From Pseudomonas asuensis (GTDB lineage Bacteria > Pseudomonadota > Gammaproteobacteria > Pseudomonadales > Pseudomonadaceae): DNA of 64,000 nucleotides. The DNA lies in contig NZ_BMNW01000002.1 in NCBI RefSeq assembly GCF_014646755.1, positions 370,035 to 434,034 on the forward strand, in the 5' to 3' direction. Below the pieces are notes generated by a model. That model was not told the origin of the DNA, ran no database searches, and worked only from the letters and a program-made list of their open reading frames with translations. Position 1 is the stretch's first letter. Each line of letters begins with the position of its first letter. Below, piece after piece: positions 42,992 to 53,700 of this stretch. The translations under genes were made by a program, and so were the position numbers.

Positions 42992-43840
42992 TCAGTCATC
43001 CGCCTCAGGTAGTTCGATCCTGTCGTCATATATAACGATCAGTCCTTGCTTGTATAAACCGCCAATAGCCTTTTTGAACGTGCCCTTGCTGACACCAAAT
43101 AGCTTGCTGATCAATTCAGGGGAGCTCTTGTCGCTTACCTCCAGAACGCCATTCCGCACCTTGGCTAGTCCAAGTATCTGCTGGCCCAGCGCATCGACCG
43201 CCTGACGCCCCAACGGCTGCAATGAAAGACTGATCTTGCCATCAGGCCGTACTTCCTTGATAAAGCCTTTTTCCTGCATGCCACTGCGCAGAAATTTGAA
43301 GACTTCATTGTGGTGAATAAGCCCCCAATGCTTCCCCTCAATGATGGCCTTAAAGCCCATAGGAGTCTGTTCAGCGACTAACAGATCGACTGCCTGGCCA
43401 CTCTTGTAGGGTGCCGGCGTAGTATCCAGGTAGCGATCCAGCCGGGCTGTTGCAGTAATTCGGTGTGTACGCTGATCAATATAGACATACACCACGCAGT
43501 AATCCCCTACCTGCAGAGGACGCTTCTCCTCTGAGTGAGGTAGCAGCAGATCCTTGGGTAAGCCCCAATCCAGAAAAATCCCGATATGGTTGATTTCTAC
43601 CACCTTCAGGCTGGCAAACTGACCCACCTGGACTTTGGGTTTCTGAGTCGTGGCAATGAGCCGGTCTTCGCTGTCGAGATAAACGAATACGTTGATCCAA
43701 TCACCCGCCTCGGTAGGCTCATCCTTCGGGATATAACGGTTCGGAAGCAGGATTTCACCGTCCTGCTCTGCGTCCAGATATAAGCCGAAATCTGTCCGCT
43801 TGATAATCTGCAGACTGTTAAAACGCCCAATCAAAGCCAT
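42992..43840 (-). CDS. cvfB: CvfB-like S1 RNA-binding protein
   Basis: 282 residues. Successive S1-like beta-barrel segments (FASLKVVEINHIGIFLDWGL, AVDLLVAEQTPMGFKAIIEG) and a C-terminal winged-helix domain (ELISKLFGVSKGTFKKAIGG), the architecture of CvfB (conserved virulence factor B, YitL). It binds RNA and affects expression post-transcriptionally in other bacteria. GAGGT precedes the ATG by 6 bases. It lies 34 bases upstream of def on the same strand, probably co-transcribed. Confidence 0.92.
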   Translation of the reverse strand: MALIGRFNSLQIIKRTDFGLYLDAEQDGEILLPNRYIPKDEPTEAGDWINVFVYLDSEDRLIATTQKPKVQVGQFASLKVVEINHIGIFLDWGLPKDLLLPHSEEKRPLQVGDYCVVYVYIDQRTHRITATARLDRYLDTTPAPYKSGQAVDLLVAEQTPMGFKAIIEGKHWGLIHHNEVFKFLRSGMQEKGFIKEVRPDGKISLSLQPLGRQAVDALGQQILGLAKVRNGVLEVSDKSSPELISKLFGVSKGTFKKAIGGLYKQGLIVIYDDRIELPEADD

Positions 43841-44083
43841 GCTAATACCTCATTAATAAGCCGCTATCATACCTGACATATTCTGCTCAACCGATAAACC
43901 ATGAAATGCCTAGGCAAAAGGGCTAGACAAAATCTTCGAAAGCGTTACAGTTCCTACACTGTGTTGCACGTGTACCGTTTATCGGCGAGGCTATGGCCAC
44001 GCTTAGCAGTGGTGACTCTTTGCACTCAGTCGCAGCCTGGGCAGTTCCAGTGCTGTCTAAAATCTTTGTTCAGGGAGCAATCC

Positions 44084-44293
44084 ATGTCTACTCGCCAGAC
44101 CGGTACCGTCAAGTGGTTCAACGATGAAAAAGGCTTCGGCTTCATCACTCCGCAGAGCGGTCCGGACGTCTTCGTACACTACCGTGCCATTCAGAGCGCT
44201 GGCTTCAAGAGCCTAAAGGAAGGTCAAGCTGTTTCCTTCCTGGTAGTGCAAGGCCAGAAAGGCCTGCAGGCTGATGAGGTTCAGGTGGTTTAA
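44084..44293 (+). CDS. Cold-shock domain protein (CspA family)
   Basis: 69 residues, one CSD. RNP1 KGFGFITP and RNP2 VFVHYRAI are intact, with the usual [15 protein letters not shown] opening. A single-stranded nucleic-acid chaperone. GGGAG 7 bases before ATG 44084; a longer frame from 43901 is not a gene. The space back to the divergent cvfB gene is about 240 bases, long enough for the structured 5' leader typical of csp genes. Ends at a strong terminator. Confidence 0.94.
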   Translation: MSTRQTGTVKWFNDEKGFGFITPQSGPDVFVHYRAIQSAGFKSLKEGQAVSFLVVQGQKGLQADEVQVV

Positions 44294-44309
44294 TCACCCT
44301 GACTTATCG

Positions 44310-44341
44310 AAAAAGCCCCGCTGTAAAGCTGGGCTTTTTTT
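44310..44341 (+). terminator. Intrinsic terminator of the cold-shock gene
   Basis: AAAAAGCCC, inner GCT-GTAA-AGC, then GGGCTTTTTTT: a stem with one mismatch and a seven-base T-run. The next gene starts only 24 bases later. Confidence 0.93.
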
Positions 44342-44365
44342 ATGCCTGATGAAAAAGGATGGCCT

Positions 44366-44974
44366 ATGCTCCGTGGATTAGCACTTGTTCTGCTTCTGAC
44401 CCTATCAGGGTGCGCTGTGTTTCCCAGTGATCAGGTTGCCAGTACCCCTGTTCCCATCACCGCACTGCACTCGGTGCGCCCTGGACTGCATGTGGAATTC
44501 AACTTCTACCGTGGCAAGCCGGGTGATGCAGACGCACGATCGATACCCGTCGCCCGTGAGGGCCTTAAGCCGACGCTAATCGAGGCACTGGATGCCTCAG
44601 GCCTGTTCAGCCATTACAGCCTGGCACCTGACCGTGCAGAACCAGGCGACTATATACTCAAACTAAAACTATACAATCACAGTCCCATGGTGGCCTCTGT
44701 GGCCAGTGGCATGGTTACCGGCGCAACGCTATTTATCGTGCCTGGGGTAGCGAAGGATAACTTCACATTAACAGGCGAATTGCTCGATCCTGCACTGCGG
44801 CCCGTTGCGCAGCATCGTAACGTGGATTCCATCAAGACCTGGATGGGTATCTGGTTCCTACCGTTCATGGGGCACACAACTGGCGAGGCTATCAACGATA
44901 CCTTTACCCGCCAGATCAATGAACTGTTGAGAATACTGGTAGCCGAGCAGCCAGCGCTCCAAGTACCCGGATGA
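44366..44974 (+). CDS. Lipoprotein of unknown function
   Basis: 202 residues. The signal MLRGLALVLLLTLSGC has lipobox LSGC with C16. The mature part has beta-rich segments and a hydrophobic stretch (ASVASGMVTGATLFIVPGVA). The final part, LPFMGHTTGEAINDTFTRQI, resembles DUF4136/LPS-assembly-like lipoproteins only loosely; I do not assign a family. A frame start at 44342 lies on the csp terminator; ATG 44366 with AAGGA 7 bases upstream is chosen. Confidence 0.8.
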   Translation: MLRGLALVLLLTLSGCAVFPSDQVASTPVPITALHSVRPGLHVEFNFYRGKPGDADARSIPVAREGLKPTLIEALDASGLFSHYSLAPDRAEPGDYILKLKLYNHSPMVASVASGMVTGATLFIVPGVAKDNFTLTGELLDPALRPVAQHRNVDSIKTWMGIWFLPFMGHTTGEAINDTFTRQINELLRILVAEQPALQVPG

Positions 44975-45059
44975 CCGTTGGCCGAAAACATTGAACGGGG
45001 CTGTATAAGTTTAGTCACACCTTATGAGCCATTCATAACCACGCAATGCGAGGTGAGCC

Positions 45060-45209
45060 ATGACTGAACAAACACGAAATGCCGAAAACGAAAAAAGAGA
45101 CGAATCGGAAAAGCCACGCCGTACCGAGCATGCACAGGTGGATTCGGAGCGTAACCCTCCCTCCCCTAATAGCCCTGACCGTATGAAAGACGGCACGGGA
45201 TACAACTAA
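45060..45209 (+). CDS. Small hydrophilic protein (49 aa)
   Basis: 49 residues, extremely polar (start MTEQTRNAENEKRDESEKPR, end SPDRMKDGTGYN). GAGGTGA lies 3 to 9 bases before the ATG, and an intrinsic terminator follows immediately, which together support a real gene. Probably intrinsically disordered and, by composition, similar to small stress-induced proteins. No family recognised. Stands between a lipoprotein gene and a convergent sugar dehydrogenase gene. Confidence 0.65.
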   Translation: MTEQTRNAENEKRDESEKPRRTEHAQVDSERNPPSPNSPDRMKDGTGYN

Positions 45210-45211
45210 GA

Positions 45212-45235
45212 AAGGGCGCGTAAGCGCCCTTCTTT
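45212..45235. terminator. Bidirectional intrinsic terminator
   Basis: AAGGGCGC-GTAA-GCGCCCTT followed by CTTT, between the small gene and the convergent sugar dehydrogenase gene. Confidence 0.88.
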
Positions 45236-45250
45236 ATTCGGGATTATCCC

Positions 45251-46390
45251 TTACTCAAGTCCTACCTTCAGCACTTCACCTTCTGACGAATCCGTCAACA
45301 CATACAGGTAGCCGTCTGGCCCCTGGCGGACGTCCCGAATACGTGCTCCTTTCTGCTCTAACAGACGCTCCTCATGCACAACCTTATCGCCCTCTAGTTG
45401 CAGGCGAATCAAGTTTTCCTGTGCAAGCGCACCAATGAACACACTCTTTTTCCACGCGGGGAAACGGTCTGCCGAATAAAAGGCCATACCACTAATACCC
45501 GGTGATTTTTCCCAAACATATAAGGGCTGCTCAGTACCCTGTACGTCCTTGCCCTTTGCTTCAGGAATCGGTGCATAGGAATAATTGATGCCGTGGGTTG
45601 CGATAGGCCAGCCATAGTTCTTACCCGCTAACGGAATGTTGACCTCGTCTCCCCCGCGGGGTCCATGCTCATTAGTCCAGACCTGCCCCGTCCAGGGATT
45701 TAACGCTGCGCCTTGCTGGTTGCGATGCCCATAGGACCAGATCTCCGGTCGAGCGCCAGACGTGCCTATGAAGGGATTATCGTTTGGAATGGTGCCGTCG
45801 GCATTGATACGAACAAGCTTGCCTTGAAGCTTATCGAGTTCTTGTGCGGTCATGCGCTGGTTATTCTCGCCAAGCGCAATAAAGAGATGCCCCTCTCGAT
45901 CAAATACTAGCCGCGAGCCAAAGTGTGCGCCGGTAGAAAGCTTAGGCTCTTGCCGGAAAATCACGGTAAAACCTTCTACACGAGTCATATCTGTAGAGAG
46001 TTTGCCTCGCCCAACAGCAGTACCAGCCTTGTCGCCGTCCCCACCGCCCTCTGAGTAACTTAGATAAACGAAGCGATCCTCAGTAAAGGAAGGCGATAAC
46101 GCTACATCCATCAAGCCACCCTGACTTCGGTTATAAACGTCAGGCAAGCCTGCAAGAGGATCGGACAATGAACCGTCTAACTTAAGCACACGTAGGCGGC
46201 CTGGCCGTTCAGTGACCAGCATGCTCTGCGCATCAGGCAAGAACGTCAGAGCCCAGGGATGGTCAAGCCCCTTGCTGACTACCTCAACGCTAATAGTGCC
46301 TTTCTCGCTTGGATACGTAGTGACCTCTGCCTGCGCAACAACTGTACCGCCTAACAATAGCGCCCCTGCGGCTAACGCCCACTTAAACAT
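45251..46390 (-). CDS. PQQ-dependent sugar dehydrogenase (Asd/YliI-like)
   Basis: 379 residues. Signal peptide about 1-22 (ALAAGALLLGGTVVAQA), so periplasmic. A six-bladed beta-propeller of the soluble glucose/aldose dehydrogenase family: GLDHPWALTFLPDAQSMLVT at the start, QGGLMDVALSP, SYGHRNQQGAALNPWTGQVW with the residues lining the PQQ site, and EHGPRGGDEVN. It oxidises aldose sugars with PQQ. PQQ biosynthesis genes are not in the window. Confidence 0.92.
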   Translation of the reverse strand: MFKWALAAGALLLGGTVVAQAEVTTYPSEKGTISVEVVSKGLDHPWALTFLPDAQSMLVTERPGRLRVLKLDGSLSDPLAGLPDVYNRSQGGLMDVALSPSFTEDRFVYLSYSEGGGDGDKAGTAVGRGKLSTDMTRVEGFTVIFRQEPKLSTGAHFGSRLVFDREGHLFIALGENNQRMTAQELDKLQGKLVRINADGTIPNDNPFIGTSGARPEIWSYGHRNQQGAALNPWTGQVWTNEHGPRGGDEVNIPLAGKNYGWPIATHGINYSYAPIPEAKGKDVQGTEQPLYVWEKSPGISGMAFYSADRFPAWKKSVFIGALAQENLIRLQLEGDKVVHEERLLEQKGARIRDVRQGPDGYLYVLTDSSEGEVLKVGLE

Positions 46391-46696
46391 AGTGTTCCCC
46401 CCTTTAATCGGAGAGTTGACTGTAGCGCTTTAGCCCCATTAAAAAGGCCTACTCACATAGACAGTTACAATAAGCAGCTCTAACGCGCACACTTGGCGCG
46501 AAGTAGGCTTTATCACCCCGAAGCTTAGTGGCTGGTATTACAGGCGATAGGGATAGGAGGATGGAGAGGGATATAACCAAGTGGAACACACTGACAATGA
46601 AAACTCATTCCAACTCCTGCATTGGACGTTGCCGTTACCGAGCCGGCTGTACGCCACGACAAAGACAATCGTTCAATGCAAAGAATCTGGAATGGA
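46391..46696. other. Intergenic region without recognised gene
   Basis: About 305 bases. A distant inverted repeat GCCTACT/AGTAGGC (46447-46513 region) is visible. A frame from 46528 exists but has composition unlike a protein and runs across the small minus-strand gene. Nothing called. Confidence 0.4.
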
Positions 46697-46843
46697 TTAG
46701 CGACGACGTGCGCGGCGACGCTGCTCTTCTGCCAAGCGTTCCCGCTCGCGACTGCGCACAGGAATAGGCTGAAGACGTGGCTGATCAGCCAGGCCTAGCG
46801 CCTCGATCAATTTGGACGCCAGTTCTTGAATACGTTCTTTCAT
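46697..46843 (-). CDS. Small basic protein (48 aa)
   Basis: 48 residues starting MKERIQELASKLIEALGLAD and ending with an Arg-rich tail (RRRARRR). AGGAG lies 8 bases before the ATG. An amphipathic N-terminal helix followed by a very basic C-terminus suggests binding to nucleic acid or to the membrane surface. A longer frame from 46942 is less likely. Family unknown, but the sequence looks like a conserved small Pseudomonas protein. Confidence 0.65.
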   Translation of the reverse strand: MKERIQELASKLIEALGLADQPRLQPIPVRSRERERLAEEQRRRARRR

Positions 46844-47115
46844 CACCGATCTCCTGAGATCTACTACCCGTATTACAAAGACTACAAGCTTGCCGGAAAA
46901 TTGCCTGAGCAAGTTTTTCAAATTATCTATCGGCAAGCTCACAATAATATTGAGCTAATTTTGCCGTATTCAATTCCAGAACTATTGTTTCAGGCGTAAC
47001 ACTATATTTCGCTTAACCCAAGCGGCCTGTGCACTGCATTGCAAACAGACAAGAATGCAACCAGAGATCCTTTTGAAAGGACTAACGCATATTGCTCTGG
47101 AAGAGGCAGCACTTC

Positions 47116-47979
47116 ATGCGCATTCCGCTCTCCCCCTGGCTTGTTCTGTTCGCAATTGCTTTGAGCATCGGAGCCTGCACCCGTGTCGGCTTTGCCTATA
47201 AGCATCTCAATACGCTTATACCGTGGTCGATAAGCGATTACCTCGACATGAACTCCGAACAGCGCCGATGGTTCGATGATCGATTGGCTGAGCATTTACG
47301 TTGGCATTGCAGTCACGAACTGCCCCGCTATCTGGATTGGATGGATGGCATCAAAACTATGGTTCGTGACCAGCAGGTTTCACCGCTCACCATCAAGACC
47401 CGCATGGATGAACTCAAGGAGGCCGTCGATACGTTAGCCGTTGAGATTACCCCGACCAGTACCGACCTTCTAAGAAAACTGTCCGACCAACAAGTAGCAG
47501 AGCTAAAGGAAGAGCTGGATCGTGACATCAAGGATCGCCGTAAAAAGTACCTTGACCCCTCTCGCGGCGAGCAGATTCGAGAGCGAGCGGCTCGAATGGA
47601 GGAGCGGGTAAACTTTTGGACCGGCCCACTTAACCAGGCTCAGAAAGACAGGATCATGCAATGGTCGGTACAGCTAGGCGACCAAAACCAGGCTTGGGTC
47701 GGAAACCGAATCCAGTGGCAGCGCGAATTACTCGATGCCTTGCAACATCGTGCTGAACCAGACTTCCCACAACGGGTTAAACAGCTGCTGCAGGACCGGG
47801 AAAGCCTGTGGGCGCCTGCTTATCGGGAAAGCTTTTCCAAGACTCAGGATGCAGCCGTTTCGCTTATCAATGATCTGTATACAACCACAAGCGAAACTCA
47901 ACGAAATCAGATTATCAGTCGATTAGCGGATATCCAGAAAGACCTTGCACCTCAACGATGTGATAAAGCGAAAAATTAG
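47116..47979 (+). CDS. DUF6279-type lipoprotein
   Basis: 287 residues. Lipobox SIGAC with C21 after a hydrophobic signal (LSPWLVLFAIALSIG). The mature protein is helical and begins VGFAYKHLNTLIPWSISDYL, then FDDRLAEHLRWHCSHELPRY, the pattern of the DUF6279 lipoprotein family of gammaproteobacteria. Long coiled-coil-like stretch about 100-170. The frame opens at TTG 47092; ATG 47116, preceded by GGAAGAGG, is preferred. Function unknown. Confidence 0.83.
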   Translation: MRIPLSPWLVLFAIALSIGACTRVGFAYKHLNTLIPWSISDYLDMNSEQRRWFDDRLAEHLRWHCSHELPRYLDWMDGIKTMVRDQQVSPLTIKTRMDELKEAVDTLAVEITPTSTDLLRKLSDQQVAELKEELDRDIKDRRKKYLDPSRGEQIRERAARMEERVNFWTGPLNQAQKDRIMQWSVQLGDQNQAWVGNRIQWQRELLDALQHRAEPDFPQRVKQLLQDRESLWAPAYRESFSKTQDAAVSLINDLYTTTSETQRNQIISRLADIQKDLAPQRCDKAKN

Positions 47980-48307
47980 GATGATCAGTGGAACTGTTAA
48001 GTAACTTCCTGAGGTCTTTATTATAAGTTTGTAATATTGATCAAAATTTAACCGACGAATGACCTTTTCCAATTCGGTCAGATCGATATCATTCCCCTGA
48101 GCCTGCTTTATGCGCCTGAGGGCCTGGCTCCTCCTGTCATAACAAGAACGTAGTGTGCTCCGCATAACCGGACTTTTTACATTTAACTACCTGATCAACC
48201 ACGGACGAACGTTGACGTCAGGCATTGCTTTGGCCTCTGGCTGTTTGCCTGCTAATGCAGGCTGCTGAGCAATCGCCGCTCCTGTTTAACCTAGGGGAGT
48301 GAAACCC
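47980..48307. other. Intergenic region, one doubtful frame
   Basis: About 330 bases. A minus-strand frame of 80 codons (47923-48165) overlaps the preceding gene and lacks a ribosome-binding site. Nothing else recognised. Confidence 0.4.
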
Positions 48308-49036
48308 ATGCCAAACCTTTCATGGCTTGCTTTTTTTGTGGCAGCCTTTACCACTGGCGCTGCCACAGCCCAGACGCTTTTACAGCGTGACCTGGGTGGC
48401 TTTGATATGACACTGGGTACTACCCAGACGCGTACCATGGCCCAAGGACTGGTTAAGCCTTCCAACGGCGCAGTAAACGGTGGCCTAGACTTTACCCATG
48501 ATACTGGCCTGTATTTTGGCCAGTGGACCGCTAACAGCGGTTCATCCGCTGACAACCTGTCCATTGAGATGGACACTTATGCTGGCTACAAACACCGCTT
48601 TGCCAGTAGTGGATATGGCTATGAATTCGGGCTGATCAACTACGACCATGTTACACAGGACGTAGACCCCAGCCGGGAGATTTATTCAGGAGTCAGTATA
48701 TTTGGCAGTCGCTTTGGAGCAGCTTTTGCCAATAACCCTGATCGTAGCAACACTTCTCTTTATGCAGACCTTGGCACCACTCCGGTTCTTGGAATGGGGC
48801 TTTCGATGCGTTACGGAAATTACATGCTGAATTCGCCCGTTACGCTGGCAAGTGGCGATATGGTCCGCTCGTATAACGACTGGTCGGTAAACCTGACCCG
48901 TAAGTGGGCAGATACCCAATTCAATTTCTCGTATACAGGAACCAGCCTGCGTGGCCAGGATTGCTCATCCTACTCTGGACACAATGCCTATTGCGATAAC
49001 GCCCTACTGCTCAGGGCATCGCATCCACTTTTTTAA
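48308..49036 (+). CDS. TorF-family putative outer-membrane porin
   Basis: 242 residues. Signal peptide 1-22 (LAFFVAAFTTGAATA/QT), then an all-beta protein with alternating aromatic/polar strands (GLDFTHDTGLYFGQWTANSG, NLSIEMDTYAGYKHRFASSG) typical of the Gcw_chp/TorF family, ending in a hydrophobic residue (HPLF) as outer-membrane barrels do. Two Cys near the C-terminus (CSSYSGHNAYC) may form a loop disulfide. GGGGAG precedes ATG 48308; a GTG at 48299 inside that Shine-Dalgarno is rejected. Confidence 0.85.
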   Translation: MPNLSWLAFFVAAFTTGAATAQTLLQRDLGGFDMTLGTTQTRTMAQGLVKPSNGAVNGGLDFTHDTGLYFGQWTANSGSSADNLSIEMDTYAGYKHRFASSGYGYEFGLINYDHVTQDVDPSREIYSGVSIFGSRFGAAFANNPDRSNTSLYADLGTTPVLGMGLSMRYGNYMLNSPVTLASGDMVRSYNDWSVNLTRKWADTQFNFSYTGTSLRGQDCSSYSGHNAYCDNALLLRASHPLF

Positions 49037-49051
49037 GAATGGGTATCCAGC

Positions 49052-49079
49052 CGCCCGGCAGTCATGTGACCGCCGGGCG
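49052..49079. terminator. Bidirectional hairpin between convergent genes
   Basis: CGCCCGGC with GCCGGGCG outer stem and GTCA/TGAC inner stem, separated by one mismatch. No T-run. Confidence 0.65.
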
Positions 49080-49087
49080 CAACACCT

Positions 49088-50590
49088 CTAAACACTCGTT
49101 TTGAAAACACTGCTCAATTGATGGAATTGCTCTGAGAGCCCCTTCAATCGCTGGCTTTCCACCTCAAGCCCTTCCGCTTCTGAAGCATTTTGCTCAGTGA
49201 TGACTCGCACAGAACCAAGATGCTTACTGACCTCCGAAGTCACTTCGACCTGATGACAGGACGTGGCGACCACCAGAGCATTGATATCGTTAATGGCACG
49301 GATATCATCAGAGATCAACTGCAACGACTCGGCACTCCGGTGCACATCACCAGCACAGCGAATGGCCCGCTCTCGGCTTTCCTGCATAGCTTCTACTGCA
49401 TTCTTGCTGCCCATCTGCAGTGAGCTGATGATGCTCTCGATCTCAGAGGTCGACGCTGCTGTTTTCTGCGCCAATGCCCTGACCTCATCTGCCACTACAG
49501 CAAACCCTCGGCCTTGTTCACCCGCACGCGCCGCTTCAATGGCTGCGTTAAGCGCCAGAAGATTGGTTTGTTCAGCAATCGTCTTGATGACGTCCAGTAC
49601 TCGTCCGATCTGTTGCGAATGGGCTGCCAACGCACGCATCTCTTCATCGGTTCCTTCAAGATGCTCAGCCAGCAGGCTGAACTCTTTTCGCATGGCGCTC
49701 AGATCCGCACTGCCTTTATAAGCGCGTTCAGTGGCTTGACCGGCTACCTGAGCAGCCTGTTGCGCCTGTTCTGCAGCCTCGCTGATCGTAGCGCCCATCT
49801 GATCGATAGCAGACGACACCCTGGCAATCTGCTCATGCTGAATCCGCGAGCCCTCTCGCATATGCGAGGTAGCCTTAGCCATACTTTCGCCTGAGATGGC
49901 TAATCCATGACTGTTGGAAACGACACTTCCTACCGTGTGGTCAAGCGAATCAAGAAAGCCATTAAACCGGTCTGTCAGCTCATTTTTCAAGGAAATGCGA
50001 TAGCCAAGATCAACAGCCTGACCCTGGCGCGTCAGGTGGTTAACCGCTAATAGCAGGGACTCACTCACTATCGCCTGTTTATGGGTGTGAAGAGACAGGT
50101 AGATAAGAATGGCGCTTTCCAGCACTACGTAAAACGCGTGCAGGAAGATAACGCCCCAGCTTTCACCGTGGTGAACAACCTGTATATCCCACCCTGCCAA
50201 CTGAACTGCGTAAAACCCCACGTGGTGGACAGCAATAACGCCAGCCCCGACAAGAATGGGCAGCCAGTCACGGTAATACACTAGAAACGCCAGTAGAACA
50301 AAGACGCCAAAGTGCATTTCCTCCATGCCTTGCAACAAATGGATCTGTAATGCTGCAAAGCCCATAAAGGCTACAGCAACAGTGCATCGCATGAGCCGTG
50401 AACCTGGCGCTGCAACATAAAGAGCAGTAGGAATAACTGACAGGGCTCCGCCCACCAGAAGCGCTTCTATCCAGCTTCCGCCCCAAAACGTCAGGCAGAG
50501 TGAATAAGCAAACATCACCCAAACCACCGCCAACATAAGCTTGTCGGCTTTGCGGTAATAGGCACTTAATGAGTAAACGGACTCGGACAC
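49088..50590 (-). CDS. Methyl-accepting chemotaxis protein with multi-helix membrane sensor
   Basis: 500 residues. The N-terminal 190 residues hold about six membrane helices with short loops ([20 protein letters not shown] through [15 protein letters not shown]) in place of a periplasmic ligand domain. The cytoplasmic signalling hairpin ([20 protein letters not shown]) is standard for the MCP family. The sensor could detect a membrane-soluble or membrane-state signal. The start GTG 50590 is spaced 7 bases from GGGGAGG; ATG 50596 would be only 1 base away. No methylation pentapeptide CheR tether at the C-terminus. Confidence 0.9.
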   Translation of the reverse strand: MSESVYSLSAYYRKADKLMLAVVWVMFAYSLCLTFWGGSWIEALLVGGALSVIPTALYVAAPGSRLMRCTVAVAFMGFAALQIHLLQGMEEMHFGVFVLLAFLVYYRDWLPILVGAGVIAVHHVGFYAVQLAGWDIQVVHHGESWGVIFLHAFYVVLESAILIYLSLHTHKQAIVSESLLLAVNHLTRQGQAVDLGYRISLKNELTDRFNGFLDSLDHTVGSVVSNSHGLAISGESMAKATSHMREGSRIQHEQIARVSSAIDQMGATISEAAEQAQQAAQVAGQATERAYKGSADLSAMRKEFSLLAEHLEGTDEEMRALAAHSQQIGRVLDVIKTIAEQTNLLALNAAIEAARAGEQGRGFAVVADEVRALAQKTAASTSEIESIISSLQMGSKNAVEAMQESRERAIRCAGDVHRSAESLQLISDDIRAINDINALVVATSCHQVEVTSEVSKHLGSVRVITEQNASEAEGLEVESQRLKGLSEQFHQLSSVFKTSV

Positions 50591-50730
50591 AGGCATGCCT
50601 CCCCGAGAAAGCGTGGCTTAATTGGTTGATACAGTATTGCTATGAGAGGTATCGCCTGTTACGCCGCTTTATTAAGGGAAAGTCTGGTTGGACTTATCTA
50701 ATCACGACAAATGGCGAAACAGTGAGCAGG

Positions 50731-53700
50731 CTACTCATAAACCTTGCTCATGCGTGTATCCAGAGAGGATTCGCCCCGAATCAGGATCAGGCGAGCCTTC
50801 TGTTCCTCCTCCGGCTCCAGAGGTAACAAGCACTTGAACTTGCCGGCTACCCAGGCAGCAATGGGTAGTCCCTCCTTGAATAGCACCCGATTGCCTATCA
50901 CAGCAGGGACCTTGGCTCCAGGCAGTAGTGTGCCTACAAGGTTGAGAGGGTCGACCGCGGCAAGACGAATATAGCGTTCAGCCGCCGGGCGGGCTCGCAC
51001 TGCGCGTAACAAGGTAACCGCTTCCGGCAAGGCAAACTGCTCCCCGGAAAGCCCTGCTATGAAACGGCCTCCTCGTATTTCTCCTCGCGCTTCGAGGCGA
51101 TGATAGATGCGCAGCAAATCACGCCAGGATGGCAGGGCATCTGCCTCACGCTCAAGCAGGCGCCAGCTGATCACGCCATAACGTCGTAGCAGCACCCAAG
51201 CAATGTGCTCTACGACCTTATCATCCCATTGGGGTTGTCTGGATACCCGAGGTGATACCTCCTCTACAGGCCGACGAATCAATGCCCAGCGCCCTGCATC
51301 ATCCATTCCGCCATATAAAGGCACCCTGCTACGTCGGCTGCTTGTGTGGCTGCCTCGCTTGGCAGCGGGTAACAACAGCGCCCTTAATCCAGCAAAGCTG
51401 TCTGCGTTAACCATTCCAACATTAACCAGCTCGCCCAGCGCGTGCTCCAGTTCGGTACGCAGCAAACGGGCCTTACTCATCAGCTCATCAAAAAACAATG
51501 CGCCATGATGGGATAATGCCTCTACAACCTTTTGGGCTCTTGGCGAGAGTTCTGGCTCGGCTAAAGAAACCGAAAGCGCACTCCAGGTAGCCAATTCATG
51601 TCTAGGCAATAGGACAATGGGGGAAGCGCGTACGAAGCCGCCTGATGCCTTGTTCAGGGTATCCAGACGCGCCCATACGATACGCCCGCTGCGGCATAGA
51701 TCATCCAGCCAGTGAAAACCATAATCCGGCAGACGAGCAGGCAGCACCTCGCTCTCCCAACCTGCCGCAGCCACGTGATACCCCTCAAGCTGAGTCAGTA
51801 TTGCTGACAACGCCTCAATTCCTCTAGCCTGAGTATCGGGTGTGAGATGTTGCCACTCGAACAGAAATCGCATGAAGTCCGCAGGACTGACCGGCTCGAT
51901 TTCACGGCGCAGTTGATTGACGGTATAGCGATGGATACGTGCCAACAGATGACGCTCACACCACTCCTCACCAGCGCCTCCCGGCGTAAAACACCCCCGC
52001 AAGACATAACCTTGCCGTTCAAGCGCAAGGAGCGACAGCATGATATCTGACTCCGGCAGCCCCATCTGCTGGCTCAGCGCATCCACAGTCACAGGACCGA
52101 ACCCCGTCAACCGGGCCCGAACAAGCTCCACCAGAGCGTCTTCTGCCGAGCCGGCGTCATTGAGTTCGTCAAGCCATACATTGTCGGGCTCACAGGTTAT
52201 TGAGGGATAAACCTGCTTTAGTAACCCCACCCGCTCCGTAGGAACCCAGAAAATCCGCTGCGAGGTGCTGACACGGTATACCCTTCCCGCCTTGATCAGC
52301 TTGGTTAGAAGAGGCTTCCAACTTTTTTCGGCAGCCACCTCTGTTTCCGTCATGCATGAAAGCCCCATTAACGCCTCGTGCAGCTCATCGGCGTCCCGTG
52401 CCTGAGGCCAAGCCTCCTCTCGTACCGAATCGATCGCCTTGATATCCAATGCACCCAGATCATCGCCAGAGACAGAGTCAGCCCAGCGACGGTTCATGAC
52501 GGCCAGCGTGCGGCGCTCCTCTACAGGAGCATCGTCCAAAAAGGCATAAGGCCGTGCGGTCAGTATCTCGGCAGCAAGAGGTGATGGCGCAGGTAGATCA
52601 CGTACCTGCGTCTCGACGGTGCCTGCTTCTATATTCCTGAGCAGCGCAAGCCAGCCCATACCATCCATGGAGTCCTGCAGGCAATCGCGCAGGGTTTGCC
52701 TGACAAGGGGATGCTCGGGAACCTCGCGCTCGCCCGCAATGTTTTCCAGACATGCCGTCTGATCAGGAAAAACAGTTGCCAGTAGATCCTCGCTGCGCAT
52801 CCGCTGCACCTGGGTGGCTACCTTTCGCCCTGCTGTAAAACGCGGCAATGCGAGAGCGGTGGTTGCATTCCAGCGCCAGCGGATACCAAAGATCGGTGCA
52901 TCAAGCAGTGCCTGGATAAGGACGTGCTCTGCCGTATTGGAGTGCAGATAACACCAGACATCCTCTAGCGGAAAACTGTGGCGGGTAGACAGCGAAAGGA
53001 TCAGGGCATCTTCGGTCGCGGCTGCTTGCAGCTCTACATTGAAACTACGGCAAAAGCGCTTGCGCAGCGCCATTCCCCAGGCTCGATTGATACGACTCCC
53101 ATAGGGCGAATGTATGATGAGCTGCATACCGCCCGCCTCATCGAAAAACCGCTCCATTACAAGCATTTGGCGTGTCGGCAATGCACCCAGCACCTGTCGG
53201 ACACGACCTAGATAACTCACTATCTGCTCAGCCGCCGCCAGTGGCAGTTCTTTTTCCGCCATCAGCCAGTCAATAGCTGATGCAGGGTCGGACAAACGTG
53301 CGTCCAGTTCCTGTCGCAAGCGTGAGACGCCTTGAGAAAGCTCATCTGTTCGCCCAGGCGCCTCACCGTGCCAGAATGGAATATTGGGCGGCTGGCCCCC
53401 TGCATCCTCCACACGAACACGGCCATTTTCGATCTTGCGAATGCGATAGGACGTGTTACCTAACTGAAAAATGTCGCCCGCCAGGCTCTCGATAGCGAAG
53501 TCTTCGTTAACGGTCCCCACACTGTGTCCTTGCGGCTCCAGGACCACCGAAAAGTCACCGCTTTCAGGAATGGTTCCGCCACTCATGACGGCTGTCATCT
53601 TGCCGCCACGGCGGCCTCGCAACAGCCCGTTCACAGCGTCCCGATGGACATAGGAGGTTCGAGCGCCACGTCGATTGGTATAGCCTTCACACAGCATGGC

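Noticed and set aside
47923-48165. 80-codon minus-strand frame
   Set aside because: Overlaps the lipoprotein gene and lacks a ribosome-binding site.
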